Source: Pyrenula massariospora (taxonomy: Eukaryota; Ascomycota; Eurotiomycetes; Pyrenulales; Pyrenulaceae). From it: a DNA stretch of 64,000 bases. A program made the translations under genes and the position numbers. Under the pieces are notes generated by a model. The model saw only the letters and a program-made list of their open reading frames with translations, did no database searches and was not told where the DNA came from. The stretch is from positions 2,833,230 to 2,897,229 of the forward strand of contig JAGFMI010000001.1 in NCBI GenBank assembly GCA_021030905.1, read 5' to 3'. The first letter of the stretch is position 1. The number at the start of each line of letters is the position of its first letter. Below, piece after piece: positions 1 through 11,289 of this stretch.

Positions 1-2
1 GG

Positions 3-257
3 CTCGCTGATCGCGGCTACCGGCTGAGCCCGGTCGCCTCCCAGGCAGTTCACGGGGTCTTAGAGCGGGACCCGGGACTCATTCGGATCTTCGACAAGAA
101 AAGGGATGACCGACGCCAAAGTCTACCGATCATGGCGGCTGGGCAATTGGGAAGTCTGGATATGCTCCTACCAGGAAAGGTCAATTTGAAGAGAGAAAAC
201 AGCGTATTGAGTTGCACGGACTGCGAGGAGGCTCACGTTATAGCGGATGCTGCCTGA
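3..257 (+). CDS. 3' end of an unknown gene cut by the window edge
   Basis: One frame is open from the left edge for 84 codons and closes with TGA at 255-257. The peptide is of normal composition, rich in Arg, Asp and Leu, and ends with a Cys-x2-Cys pair (SCTDC) followed by an acidic patch. No family was recognised. The 5' part lies outside the window, so start, introns and full length are unknown. An open run of this length can arise by chance, so this is only a likely partial gene; the following 4 kb holds no continuation. Confidence 0.35.
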   Translation, partial: LADRGYRLSPVASQAVHGVLERDPGLIRIFDKKRDDRRQSLPIMAAGQLGSLDMLLPGKVNLKRENSVLSCTDCEEAHVIADAA

Positions 258-3200
258 TATCCATCTTCGAGTTTTCCTGTTTGGCTCTAATTCTCGGAAA
301 ACACGATGCGCGAACACACTTGCTGAGATGGTATCACAAACGTTGGTTACCGGATGTCAGAAATTTAGGAGATCTGCCGAACACAAGTCCTTCTTAGCCC
401 CACGTCGTGATTACAATCTACTACCCAAGCAACAAAACTCACTAGACTCAAGTCTCCAATCTACGGCTCGCCTGAGCGGTGGGAATGGAGTGAAGAGGGA
501 AGGTTGAGTCGCAACACGCTGTGTTTCCACCCGGACTAGCCGCTTCATTATGCCTTGAATTTGAGTGGGACAGAAAGTTGACTGTGTTCGCCCTGGGAAA
601 GGAGAAGGGGGAGAAGGGAAGATTGGGGCTGGGGGCAGCAAAGGCTTGATCAAGAATAGAACAACGTTCGAAGAGGGCTGCGAGAATCCACTGATGTCAT
701 CTGGGGAAAGGTTGGGTTGCAGCGTTTTGGAGCGGCTGAAGTGGAAGGAGACGCTGGCTGAAAGGAGGTCTGCTAAGTGGAGGGCAGATGCAAGGTTAGG
801 TCCAACGCGGTTGGGGGCTTAGGCGATGTTCGCCGGGGAAAGAAGATTGAGGCAAGGTGGCTGCAGTAACATAGTATTGCCGAAATGTGTGCGCAATAGA
901 ACCTGTCACTAATTTCAGGAAACTTGAGCAATTCAGGGAATTTTCTACGATGAGCTGGGATTTGAAGACGCGGATGGCGAAGAACATCAAGATCGCTTGG
1001 ACAAGTATCGATGGAGCCTATGATATTCTATTAAAAGCCTTTGCTCAAATGCATTAGAACTTCAGGGGTATCATACCGGCTAGACTTTACTTTCAGGTTC
1101 TCAAAATTCGGCCCTGAGAGATACTCGCTGGGTCAGGCCTTGGCGCAGCCACCGCCCCATTGGGATTTCTCGATTCCCATGTACAATTCGATCCAAACTC
1201 TCGTAGAGATGCTCTCGTGCGCGTTTGCATCCACGTGCAACACGCCACCTAGTTCATGAAAGGATGACTTGTAAACGCACGGGCATCCCATGGTTGATGG
1301 ATAGTCATGACCCGTTTAGGCGTCGATGATCGCTTAAGTTTGGCTTGCATAAAACATTCGGGCTTGACATGGGCGTTTCTGCCTCGACTCGCATTGTTAC
1401 CCGAGACTCCGGCTCCTTGTGGCTGACCCAACGATGTTTATGACCTCGTTAAACTGTGTCGTAATCCTTACTCTGCCGAGCAGATGGTTTCAGGCACGAT
1501 GGATCTTGCGCCTTTTATTCTTTGTTCTGACAAAAACTGTCAAGGCATTTGAAACTGTTACTATCATGGATAGGTAGATCGGCATCGATAAAGACTTTAG
1601 AAATGCAATATGGAAATCTTGAGATCCGAAGCTGAAAAGAGTATGATGAGATCTACATAACTCCCAGAAGAGAAAGTAAAGCGAGGTTGGAAAGAGAAAG
1701 AACCGGGATCCGGAAAATCCGGGGAATCTAGACTTGATTCAGGGAGATCCAGACTTTAGATCGACCATTCTGGATCCTAGACATTTCCTTTTTAGGGATC
1801 CCTGGATTTCCAAGTCTGAAGAAAACTCTGTCACTTGCATGAGCGGCAACACAGGACGAGCGCTATTCGTTACCAATTGAGATGCCTGTCCGCTTGAATG
1901 AGCTATATCCCTCTTGACCATCCCATTTTTGAGTATAGATCTACTGTCATGGAGTAGATTGCCGGTTAAAAATGGCTTGTGTAGCAGCCACTCAGTGGGA
2001 TTCGAGGCGTGCATTAGTTCACTTGCGCTGAATCCGTAACGGAGGAGATCGGGCCAAGGATTGAAGCACTAGCTAGGGATTAAACAGGGATTGACCTCGG
2101 CACGTTAGTAACTCACAGAATCTGTCCACATGGCACCTTTAAGCTTTGAACAATTACAGACAGAACGACGAAGATGAAAAAAGTATGTGTAGCTCGAAAA
2201 CTGGGGCCGCAAATGTCTTTGTAGCGACTGATTCATCTCTTTGTTAGTATCTCTTGATAAGCATGCACAACCAATACCAAGAGAAGAGCAATTATTATGA
2301 GATCAGGCCAATCAAGAATCTGACAGAATCGAAATCTTCTCGTCTCGCTTGTAAAGACAGAATGTCAGCCACCATTGTGGCCCGGGGTTGGAGGCGTTCT
2401 TCCTTGTCCCATATGACACGTCCTAAGATTTCCGGATATTCCATTCTGAGAGAAGGATCTGCACATTTTAGGACAAGCGTATGGAATATGTAGGTTGGAG
2501 GTTGAATTCCAGCCGTTGAATGGCGGTCACGTTTAGCGAGAGGGTGTACTGCTTCACAACGTGCACATGGAAACGGATCATGATCCGCAAATCAGCTGCC
2601 AGGATCACCGCCGCACACGTAGACGGCTCGAAGCGCCTGATGGTCGTCCAGGAAGAGTCGAGTCTTGCATCCAAAGGGGTGCGGAGTGGTGTGTCACCCC
2701 TGGCAGATGCCTGTTCTGGCCGAGCGCTGCAGTGTCACTAGGCCAATGTTGGAGGATCCGAAGGGGTGCATGCGTAGTGTTACACAAACTCGGCTTAGTG
2801 GACGGCTCGGCACTAGCCTTCCCCGCACGCCCCGCGAGGAAAGCTTAAATGTAGTTATTCCACCCGCGCAATCCTTCATCAGCCTGTTTTCCACAAGTAG
2901 CTTCCATTTAGTATAACGGGCCGTCGAAGGCGGCGGTTAGAAAATTCTTCAGCTTCGGCGGAGGCCGCATCCGTCGTAACGCCATTAATTGCGCCATCAA
3001 AACGGATCAACGTATCGCGTCTGCCAATGGACCAATGGATGGCACACATTGAACGTAAGGTTTGGCTACACGTTCGGTACCGAACTTCTGGATGACCTAG
3101 AGTGCATACGACACTGACATGTTTACATCAAGTTGGCTGCCTCTGAATTTAATCAAGACTCGTCTTCGCTTCGAGAAGCCGGAATCCTCGGAGCCCTTGT

Positions 3201-4378
3201 GTGAACGTTTCTATTGGCCGTGGAACTCCCGACTGGCGGGTGAACTACAGTGGATTGACCACGAGGCATAACCACCACTCTCGCTTTGTCACTTCAGATT
3301 GAATCTTAGCATATTGCCTCGCAGATTATTATGACATTGCATATGAGCCTCACGAAAATAGCATGTCTGAAGCCACGGATTTCAGGCAATAGGCCACTTA
3401 CCCTCATCGTTCCCTTGTCGTTTCCTTTGGGTCCATCTAGTCTAGGATGGCTTGCTCCGCTGACAGCATTCAACGCCACCCCGGGCCTTTTCCGAGACTT
3501 TTTCGACTTTTGACGGAGAACCACATATCAAGGTGAACATGAAGGCTTGAGCAGCAACGCCTTGGTTTCTCTGCCGCGATCGACGTGTCTTGATCTTATC
3601 CTATGGTCTAGGCACCTCTCAAAGATTCAAGTGACGATCAGTTCGGCAGGTGCAATCGCTACGTTACTCTTAGCTTGGATAGTTCGTAACTTACTCTGCG
3701 CGGCCTGAGGGAGATGCAACTAATGGCACAAAAGTAAAGAGGAAATACCCAAGATGCCGCAGTGCGGCTGCAAAGGATCTACAGGACCCGGATAAGCCGC
3801 TGTATCCCGCTGCAGCTTCTTGAAGTTCGAACGCTTGATGAAGACTCAAGAGATAGTAAATTGGTTATCTTCCTTGCGAGGATGTAATAGTTGCTGGCAG
3901 CTTTTTCACCCCTTTGCACGAGCCTCTTTCATATTGAGATTTTGAGACAGTAGTGATGGTGATAATGAGCTTCATCGGTCAGTCCCATCATTTCCGCGTC
4001 GTATTCAGGAAGAGGAGTCCTTGGCCCCATCCAGAACGGGATTGCTATCACTAGGCTGATTGAATTGAACGGAACCGAATGGGCGTGGCGTCTTCCAGCT
4101 CCTGAAATGTCGCTACCAGAGAGAATAGTCAATAATGGACGTGACTCCTCTTGCAGTAGCTCAGGCCTTGATCACTGAGAAGCGCTCTTTGGGCGAATTT
4201 GTTCTCTGGTAGCGAGAGTCTAGAAGATTTCAGCCGTCTCCGAGGCGGGATTTCATGGAACCTCGATGGTCGCGCAAGAAGCGCCACCAATATCAACATT
4301 GTCTCCAGCTCTTGTGATAGTTTGGGCCAGCAGATCCACGATTTCCTGTTATTGAGCTTTTCTCTTAAGACAAACGGT
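258..4378. other. gene-poor stretch, no supported gene
   Basis: I see only short frames without splice support or recognisable domains. 1705-1812 is a patch with many GGATCC-like imperfect palindromes (GGATCC, GGGATCCC, AGATCC). The last part should contain the promoter of the secreted-protein gene that begins at 4515. Confidence 0.5.
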
Positions 4379-4386
4379 TATATAAA
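4379..4386 (+). promoter_or_regulatory. TATA box of the two-repeat secreted protein gene
   Basis: TATATAAA lies 129 bp before the start codon at 4515. The intervening leader is rich in C and T, as in highly expressed fungal genes. The transcription start is inferred to lie near 4410-4420. Confidence 0.55.
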
Positions 4387-4514
4387 GGCCACTTCGCTCC
4401 CTCTCTGGACGGCATCACCATCAGCTCTTCAGTCTTTGAACTTGAATTCCAACACTCCACAGCCTCTCACATCGATCAGCAGATTGATATTCCCATTCAT
4501 TCAAATCAGCAGAC

Positions 4515-5021
4515 ATGCGTTACCAATCAATCCTCGCTTTTGCTACTCTCTTCACCTCTGCTTTTGCAGTCCCCAACAGCCCTAAATGGGGAACCACTAG
4601 CACCAAAGCTCCGACCAGCACCAAGGCCACTACTACCGCCAAACCAACCCCAACGGGTGTCAACAATGGCCAGCAGTTCCTCAATAAGTGCGAGAACTTC
4701 GGCATCAGCATCGCCGACTGCACCCAACTCCTCAACATTGCCCTGCTCAATGGTGCCACTGTTATTGTCGGCGGGAGCTCCACCTCTCCCCCTCCTGTCA
4801 ACAACGGCCAACAATTTTTGAACGAATGCAAGAACTTCGGCATCTCTGTCCTTGACTGTGCCGAGCTCTTGAACATTGCCGCCCTCAACGGCTTGACCAT
4901 CGACATCGACCTCGGTTCAATCACCTCTCTCCTGGGTGCGCTCGGCCTCCCGACCGGGATCCTTGGTGGTCTACTGCCCACCGGTACCGGCCTCATCACC
5001 CTTCCCACGGGCGTCTTGTAA
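4515..5021 (+). CDS. small secreted protein with two Cx9C repeats
   Basis: A single-exon protein of 168 aa. Residues 1-18 are a clear signal peptide (basic start, hydrophobic core, AFA before the cut). Residues 26-47 are a Thr/Lys/Pro linker likely to be O-glycosylated. Two copies of a repeat of about 38 residues follow, offset by 46 residues; both begin VNNGQQFLN and both hold two cysteines nine residues apart (C59/C69 and C105/C115). The tail (134-168) is Leu/Gly/Thr-rich and hydrophobic. It is too small and has too few cysteines for a hydrophobin, which has eight. No named family was recognised. Secretion is well supported; function is unknown, with cell-wall or effector-like roles only guesses. 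A TATA box and C/T-rich leader suggest strong transcription. Confidence 0.85.
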   Translation: MRYQSILAFATLFTSAFAVPNSPKWGTTSTKAPTSTKATTTAKPTPTGVNNGQQFLNKCENFGISIADCTQLLNIALLNGATVIVGGSSTSPPPVNNGQQFLNECKNFGISVLDCAELLNIAALNGLTIDIDLGSITSLLGALGLPTGILGGLLPTGTGLITLPTGVL

Positions 5022-7144
5022 AGGACAGAAACGAAGGCATGAGCGAGGACTGAGTTGTTCGCCCGAGAAGTGAATGACGGAGGGTTGTGGTGGAAGGTAC
5101 ACACGCAAGGGATGGGGAGCGTTTGTTCTGCAGATGTCGTTCATTTTCTACTTGCTTTCGATGTGAGCTGAGAGCATGGTGTGTTGGCATGCATCCAATC
5201 CTTTGTCTACATTACCTTTTGCCTCTTGTGTGGCTCGAGGGTGATGGAATCTGTCCGTACATTCCTTTAGTACATAGGTCTAAGGAAATGAGATGATGAT
5301 CCGCAATAAGCCACAAGTACCAAAGTCCTCCGGGAGTCAGTGGAGGATGAGCATAAATTTTTGACCAATCACAGAGAAGACCACGTGCTCTAGTCGCGGA
5401 GCTTTGACTTTCCGTCCTGAGAGAGGTCGGCTACTAAGCCCTCGGAAGCGAGCTTGGTCGCACACCTACAGATATCAAGCCTTCAACAAGAATGACCAAC
5501 ATTTTCAGACCCCATCGCATGCAACATCACGTCCAATAATTCGCGAGAGATACCCTCCACAAGCTGCACACCACCATCCCGTCGACACCCAAACGCTTTC
5601 AGGTTCTTTGAATCCAGATCGGGCCAACCTACAGTAATCGTGCAACGGATCTCATGAGTCATCTACTGTAGGCGATAATCACCGTTCTACCTCAAAAACT
5701 CGTAATCATTATACCACCCGTGTTGTCCAGCCTTGCTTTATCGATTCTTTACCGCCGTAAGATCTCACCTCCGATAAAATCTTGCAGAATCTGCGCCCAT
5801 TTTCTGGGACAATCTTTGTTCTCTTTGTGGATAATTTCTACGTTTTGACATCTATGTTACTGCATCCGTACCTCACCTTGAATGAACAAAGTATACCATT
5901 CGATGCCAGACAGACGAGACTTAAAATGTCGTTTAATTGAGGGAATGCATCAGATTTGATAGCTTTGACAGTAGAATCGATGGACTTATGGGCGCCTGGT
6001 TGTACGCATTGATCTAATGAATGAGTCTAAAGGAGAAATATGTAGATCTGCCCGTGTTGACTATGTTGAACCAAGACTCATCACAGACTGCAGTGGCAGA
6101 GCTAGGCCTGCCTGACTTGATATTAAGTCTACGTTGATACTACACTGTGTTCCTTTTCAACTCGATTTTAGAATTAAAACGGATTGTCTGGAAAGGAAAC
6201 ATTATCGATGTTAGAAAAGTCGAATGGTTCATATGGATGCACCTCTTTATGGCCAACTAGTCTCTTAGTACCATTTGTAGAGTTGCAATTGCATTTCTCG
6301 TCTCCAGTGTCAGCTCCATGGTCTAGAATCATGGGCACCGTTACTGGGTCTATTTTGCGCTCAGAGGGGAACCGCAACGAGATGTTTTAGGAGGTGACCG
6401 CGGAGTGTTGAAATCAATGTTATCTCGATTGGAAATGGGGCGAAATACGGCTGATATCTCGATACAATCGACGGTGACATCAATAGTACAGACAAGGAGC
6501 AAGAGGATGAGAGTGCGAAATAACATAGACAAAGCTGGCCCCTATTTTTGGAGGCGACCGGCAACATTCTTACGCATCTTTCCCCTCATATCGAAGTCTT
6601 GACGGTTGCCTCTCCGCGCCAGAAGACAGAAACTATGAGATAATACCCTTTCTCTCCCTGACATATCCCCTGCTCGCTACCTTCGCCGCTCTGCCCTCGG
6701 AGATCCCCCGACGGCACGCGCCGCGACTAGCCTAACCCATTTGTGAGGGAGCAGAATGGTCGATCGCGCGGTCTGGATCAATAAGGTATCTCTGTCATTA
6801 TACCTTTCTGTGATACGATGGAAAATTTTTGGATCTGGCCCGGCCCCAATTTAACCACTAACCCTCTCCCGTTGACAGCCCTCTCCCGAGAGAACCCGTA
6901 TACCGATATTTCCATCGAGTAGAGCAGGTGGATAGTATCGCCATAGAACAAGAGATCGCGTCACCGGGGTAAAGGCGTCCTGGTCGCGTAAGGATGACCT
7001 CCCCGCCACCTGCGACCGGCCACTACCTCATCCCTACGTGGATCCAACCACGCTTAGCCACTGGATCAACGATCCAGAAACGTCATTCGTTGCTAGGCCG
7101 CAGTCGCAGCTCGACGTCTTAACCCGTCTCGGTAATAACGCGGG

Positions 7145-7181
7145 GAACCCCTGATACTTCATAGCGCGATAGCAGGGGTTC
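7145..7181. repeat. 9-bp inverted repeat (stem-loop)
   Basis: GAACCCCTG at 7145-7153 is matched by CAGGGGTTC at 7173-7181 with a 19-bp loop. It lies in the GC-richer part of the gene-poor stretch. It could be a regulator site or chance. Confidence 0.4.
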
Positions 7182-7839
7182 GCAGCAAAATTCGATCTTG
7201 ATCTGGGCTATTGAGGCGGTCCTGCTGCGACCGGCTAAAACAATTCCGGGGTATGGGGAAGACCATGCTTCGGTTTCGTCCTAGCGCCAACTTGTTCGCC
7301 CTCTTGGTCAGCAGCCTCCTTCCCACAAAAGGTTCGTGGGCCGGCCCGGCGCCGCGAGGGAGCTGTCGATATTGTCTCTTCTATGGAGGAAAGTAGATCG
7401 CGAAAGACCACGGCATCTCGAGGTCGCTCAAGATGGGCAAACGACCGAGAAGCGTGGCTCGGTGTAATGTTATGCAGGTGAGCCGCACCGCAAGGCCTGG
7501 ACGGGTCTAAGTAACAGGGATCTAAGCTGCAAGGGGACAGATGACAATGGACAAAGTAGTCAAGGATGACAGTCCCCTATAGACGGGATGGTGATCGGGG
7601 TCGATGCAAAAGTAGTGATGATGTCGATGGGTAAGCACTACGTCCGAATTGGACGCGATTTCTCCCGAAGTGGAAGCACTAGACCGCAACAGGAGGAGGC
7701 TAACCTCCGACTTTGATATTTAGCCAGTGTTGAAGATTCATCATTGACAAGCATATGCACTCGCTCAATGGACTATCGAGGCCATTGAGTTTCAGGAGAA
7801 TCAGCTAAAGAAGAATGCCTTTAAATAGATTCAAGTAGA

Positions 7840-7905
7840 TGAAATCGAAGTCCACGCTACGTGTGTCTGTGTCTGGAAGTGGTAGTGGCCTGAACTTCGA
7901 TTTCA
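7840..7905. repeat. 12-bp perfect inverted repeat
   Basis: TGAAATCGAAGT at 7840-7851 is the reverse complement of ACTTCGATTTCA at 7894-7905, separated by 42 bp. No gene is attached to it. Confidence 0.45.
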
Positions 7906-9479
7906 CCCTCTTGGAACAAATTTTTATCTCCAACTTTATGTGTTACGGTCTTGACTCCCAAAACATTTCTGGCCTTGCCAAAACAGGCAGTTCCGGTTGG
8001 CTTGCGGGGTCAACTCAATCAGTTCTCTCCTCCACAAAGCCAGCCACCTACTCTTATCCGTCATTGCATCTCATCGTTTCCCTCTACTGCTACCTCTATC
8101 GGTAGTCTTAGTTAATTTCGCATGCGGTCTGAGCGTCGCCGCCTTTCTCTTCCTCTTACCATTTTGATCGCATTTCCCATGTCATACTTTTCTTTTTAAC
8201 CGCAGGTCTGTACTCTATCCTCTTTTAGTTCTCAAGCTTTGGCAGTTAGTGTACACTCGCGGCACGGCTGCCGTGTCTAATGCCCTTGGTGTGAGTCCTT
8301 ACCGGCCATCTCCGATCTCTTCACTGACTCGCCTTCAGTGCCAACGGTAGTTGAGTAGAAGCTACCGATTGATCCGTCGCAAGCGCGCTTCGGCGATGAT
8401 CTTCTCTTTCAATGGTTTGGTATATGCCAAATATCACAGCATCCAGATTAGAGCGTTCGTGGACGCTTTTGAGCAGATGATTCAAGACGGTGCCTGATCC
8501 GAGAATTAGATCTCTCTGTTGTGCTTAGCAAGACTTGGAGTGTCCAATGTTACCTGGAAATCACCAAAGGTTTTCAAAGCGCTCACAACCAAAAATGATA
8601 CTCCAGAAGCATTACTCATTGGTTAAGAAAATCTTGATGCAACATACTGGAATTTTGTCACAAGCAAATCGAAATCTTGTTACGAGATCTCCATGACCCA
8701 ACTGCAAGCCTAGAACCATAGAATGAACTCCGACTGCAGCAACATCATCCTCTGCGATGCCTACTGCGTCTCCGATCCCAAGACGTCCGTCAGCAGCGCC
8801 TTACCCGCTCAAACCTCACCCAGTCCCACATAGACCAGCAATCGCAGTGAGTTATGACGGTAGCTAGAATACTGGAGCCTTGTGTATTGGCGCCCTTCAC
8901 GCGGGTACCACTGGATCAGTCGCGCGTCTGAAATCCCGCGATGGGCGGAGTTTTTCCTACGCGGAGGAAAGGATATGCGTATTACGCGAGCATCTGATGG
9001 GAGGTAGCAGCGATCTCGGTAGGCGCAAGGCCCACCATTCCGATCTTTGGCAAGTTGGCAGGGTCAGCGACTGGTTAGACAGATTTCGTCGAGATACTGA
9101 AAATCCGTAATAACTCCGCAGAGATTCTCAAAAATGTCGCTTGTACCCAGTTCGCAATATACATTATATGTAGATAGAGATAACGTGGGCGAAAGATGGG
9201 GATGTTGCTATATTGCGCTTATCAACAGCGACTCACAGTTTGCCTTCTTCAATTAGGACAGAATCGCTTGGTGCCTGAAGTCGTGGAATGCCGGCAGGGC
9301 CCTCAGGCAAACTCTTGTTCCAAAATTTCTAGGGAAATCTGTTGAGGCATCATAGAACACAGGCTGGAGAACCTGATTTAGAATTCAAAATCAGCATCAT
9401 CCAAACTCCATACTTTCGCCATCGTATCCGTCACGCACCTCCCTCCCCTCCAGCTCCTGCCCCAACTCCGAACACAAAC

Positions 9480-10760
9480 AAATCAGCGATCTTCGGGGTC
9501 ATCGCTCGCCGACCATCCCATCACCCATTTCCCCATCGGATCCCTCCAATGTGGCATATACACCACGCTCTCCGGCGTCTGAACATTCTCCGCCAGCTCC
9601 TGCAACACTCGCTGCCCATCATCCAGCAGGTCTTGCGGCTTGTGGCCCCAGCAGTTCGGGATGGACCACGCTTCCTGCTGCACTTTCAGGTCATGGCCAA
9701 AGGCCGCTTGCAGCGCGTCTCTTCTGCTCGTAGTGCGATGCGCACATAGGTAGTGTAGCAGCGTGTTGCCGTGGACGTCTTAGGCGATCCAGCCGATGGG
9801 AACTTCGTTCGAGGCGAGAAAGGCGATCGCCTCATGCTATTGAGGAAGCTCGTGGTGGACTGATTGATCGAAGGAGGGGCTGGGGTTTTCCAAGCTCTCC
9901 GGAGGGCTTGAAGTACCAGATGATGAGGGTTGGGCCATGAGGAGGGCTAAGCGTGCGGACGTCATGGATGGAATGGTGGATCATGCGGGAGTAATGGTTG
10001 ATAATGTTGTCGTCGGCAGGGAGCAAGCGATATGGAGGAGGGTGTGGCCTACAGCGGTAGGCTCGACTTGTTCGAAGAGGATGCGGTCGGCTGCGGACTG
10101 CATGGATGGGTTAGGGAGAGTAGTCGTTGCGATATGTGCGATGTGGGGGCGGAGAATGGGCGAGGTAGCATGATGGTCGGCTGTCGGTGATTCAAATAGA
10201 AGGGTATACATGGTTATATCCGTGGCTTGTGTGGCCAAAGACCATATGAGGGGACTCATGCAGTGAGTGGCTGCGGCAAGGGGGAAGGTTTCATCTCTAA
10301 CTCCCCGTGTGAGAAGATTGCGGGCGATATCAATGCTACCAATTGTGACAGCCTGTGTAAAGGTGTCGAAGGAGAATTGAAAGCGACCGTTGGGTCCCCC
10401 GGCATAGTCTAGTAATGATCTATCAACACCCTCACATCTGCACCTGCATCTAGTATAGCATCGATAAGATTGAGTCTTTGCACCTTGACAGCCGCTTCCA
10501 GATCTGTCGGAGCTGGCGGTATTAAAGGAGATGATGTTGAAGAACTCGGCCGTGCCCAAAATGATAATCGTGTTTCTTCCCTTGCTTGCAGCTCTTCCTC
10601 GTCGAGAGGATCCCATTGAGAACGACCAATTTCAAGGATCACTTGTTCCCTAGTGCGAAGGTCTGACGAGGGAAGATGCGGCGCAAATACTTTTGCCTGG
10701 AGATCGTGGAAGTTTGGAGCGCGCAGTTGAAGAGAGAATATTTGAATTTCATCAAAATAA
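9480..10760 (-). pseudogene. decayed ankyrin-repeat gene
   Basis: Read on the minus strand, the stretch gives one coherent protein across three pieces. 10760-10410 encodes an N-terminal segment with an ankyrin-like helix pair (LIDAILDAGADV). From about 10416 the sense passes to another frame (LLDYAGG onward), with ankyrin-like units (IDIARNLLTRG, LLHIACSLP). 9850-9483 continues with DVHGNTLLHYLCAH and ends near WSASDDPEDR. At least one frameshift near 10410, another near 9980 and an in-frame TAA near 9780 break it; none sits at a usable short intron. It resembles fungal ankyrin proteins of roughly 350-400 aa. It lies 0.5 kb from a HET gene, the same pairing of ankyrin and HET seen fused at 21.5-24.3 kb. 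No function is expected now. Confidence 0.7.
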
Positions 10761-10993
10761 TGTTAGGTACAGAAATATCGTGCAACATGTGTCTGTGAGG
10801 CTAATCTGAAAACTAGGGCTAATCCGGTCATTTTTAGCTAGGTTATAGTGGGAAGTCTTCGCAAAAAGTTTTAGTTGCCAGGCGACCCAGAGAACTGTGC
10901 ATTCATCGTCGCCCGTGCAAGTGGGCAAAAATGTCGGGTTTGATTGTTGCATCAACAGCTTTATGAATAATCCCGATTACAGGCTCTTCCGAT

Positions 10994-11033
10994 CCAGGAG
11001 AGAATCCAGGACGGTAGTACGAGCGGCCTGCTA
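10994..11033 (+). repeat. direct-repeat block, left copy
   Basis: This block matches 14607-14648 in the same orientation: both begin CCAGGAG, share TAGTACGA, and end GGCCTGYT. Agreement is about 75-80 percent by eye, and several differences are transitions. The two copies bracket the HET gene at 11290-13519. Confidence 0.45.
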
Positions 11034-11055
11034 ACTGGATGGTGATTGACAGGGC

Positions 11056-11069
11056 CTTCGGGCCCGAAG
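11056..11069. repeat. 14-bp perfect palindrome
   Basis: CTTCGGGCCCGAAG is its own reverse complement. It sits just after the left repeat block and about 220 bp before the HET start codon. It could be a dimeric transcription-factor site or part of an old element end. Confidence 0.4.
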
Positions 11070-11289
11070 CTTGGCGCGATCGCTCGGCGATCTATCCAAC
11101 ATAGGCTTCAAGTAATGACCTGGTGACCACCTTTAAAGAGCCGGTGAGCGATCACTTGTTGATCACCTTAGGCTATATTTGAACGATCGATCTCCATCGC
11201 CAAATCAAGAGTATTTGAAGTAAATTTGTATTGTGTAGAAGATTGTTCTAATTCGCAAAACCTTATGCTTGTGAGGTCCCACCAACTCT

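Larger units (their letters stand above)
5022..9479. other. long gene-poor stretch with two small inverted repeats
   Basis: No gene could be supported. 5022-5300 is probably the 3' UTR of the secreted-protein gene. 6600-7400 is more GC-rich and looks promoter-like; a 43-codon frame from ATG 7266 with a hydrophobic N-terminus is too short to call. Near 8723 a 35-codon Cys-containing frame (three Cys) ends at TAG and could be a relic exon. The rest has many stops in all frames. Confidence 0.45.
10761..11289. other. region before the HET gene, with palindromes and a repeat block
   Basis: No coding signal. It holds a 40-bp block (10994-11033) resembling one beyond the HET gene, a 14-bp palindrome, and an inverted pair GATCGCTC (11078-11085) / GAGCGATC (11146-11153). 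The HET promoter must lie here. Confidence 0.5.

Noticed and set aside
4520-5104. 194-codon frame on the minus strand
   Set aside because: It is the mirror of the secreted-protein gene, whose signal peptide, repeats and TATA box decide the strand.
7266-7397. 43-codon frame with a hydrophobic N-terminus
   Set aside because: Too short and without splice partners or conserved cysteines to call a secreted peptide.
9342-9749. 135-codon frame on the plus strand
   Set aside because: Antisense to the ankyrin relic; composition is Pro/His-rich shadow sequence.
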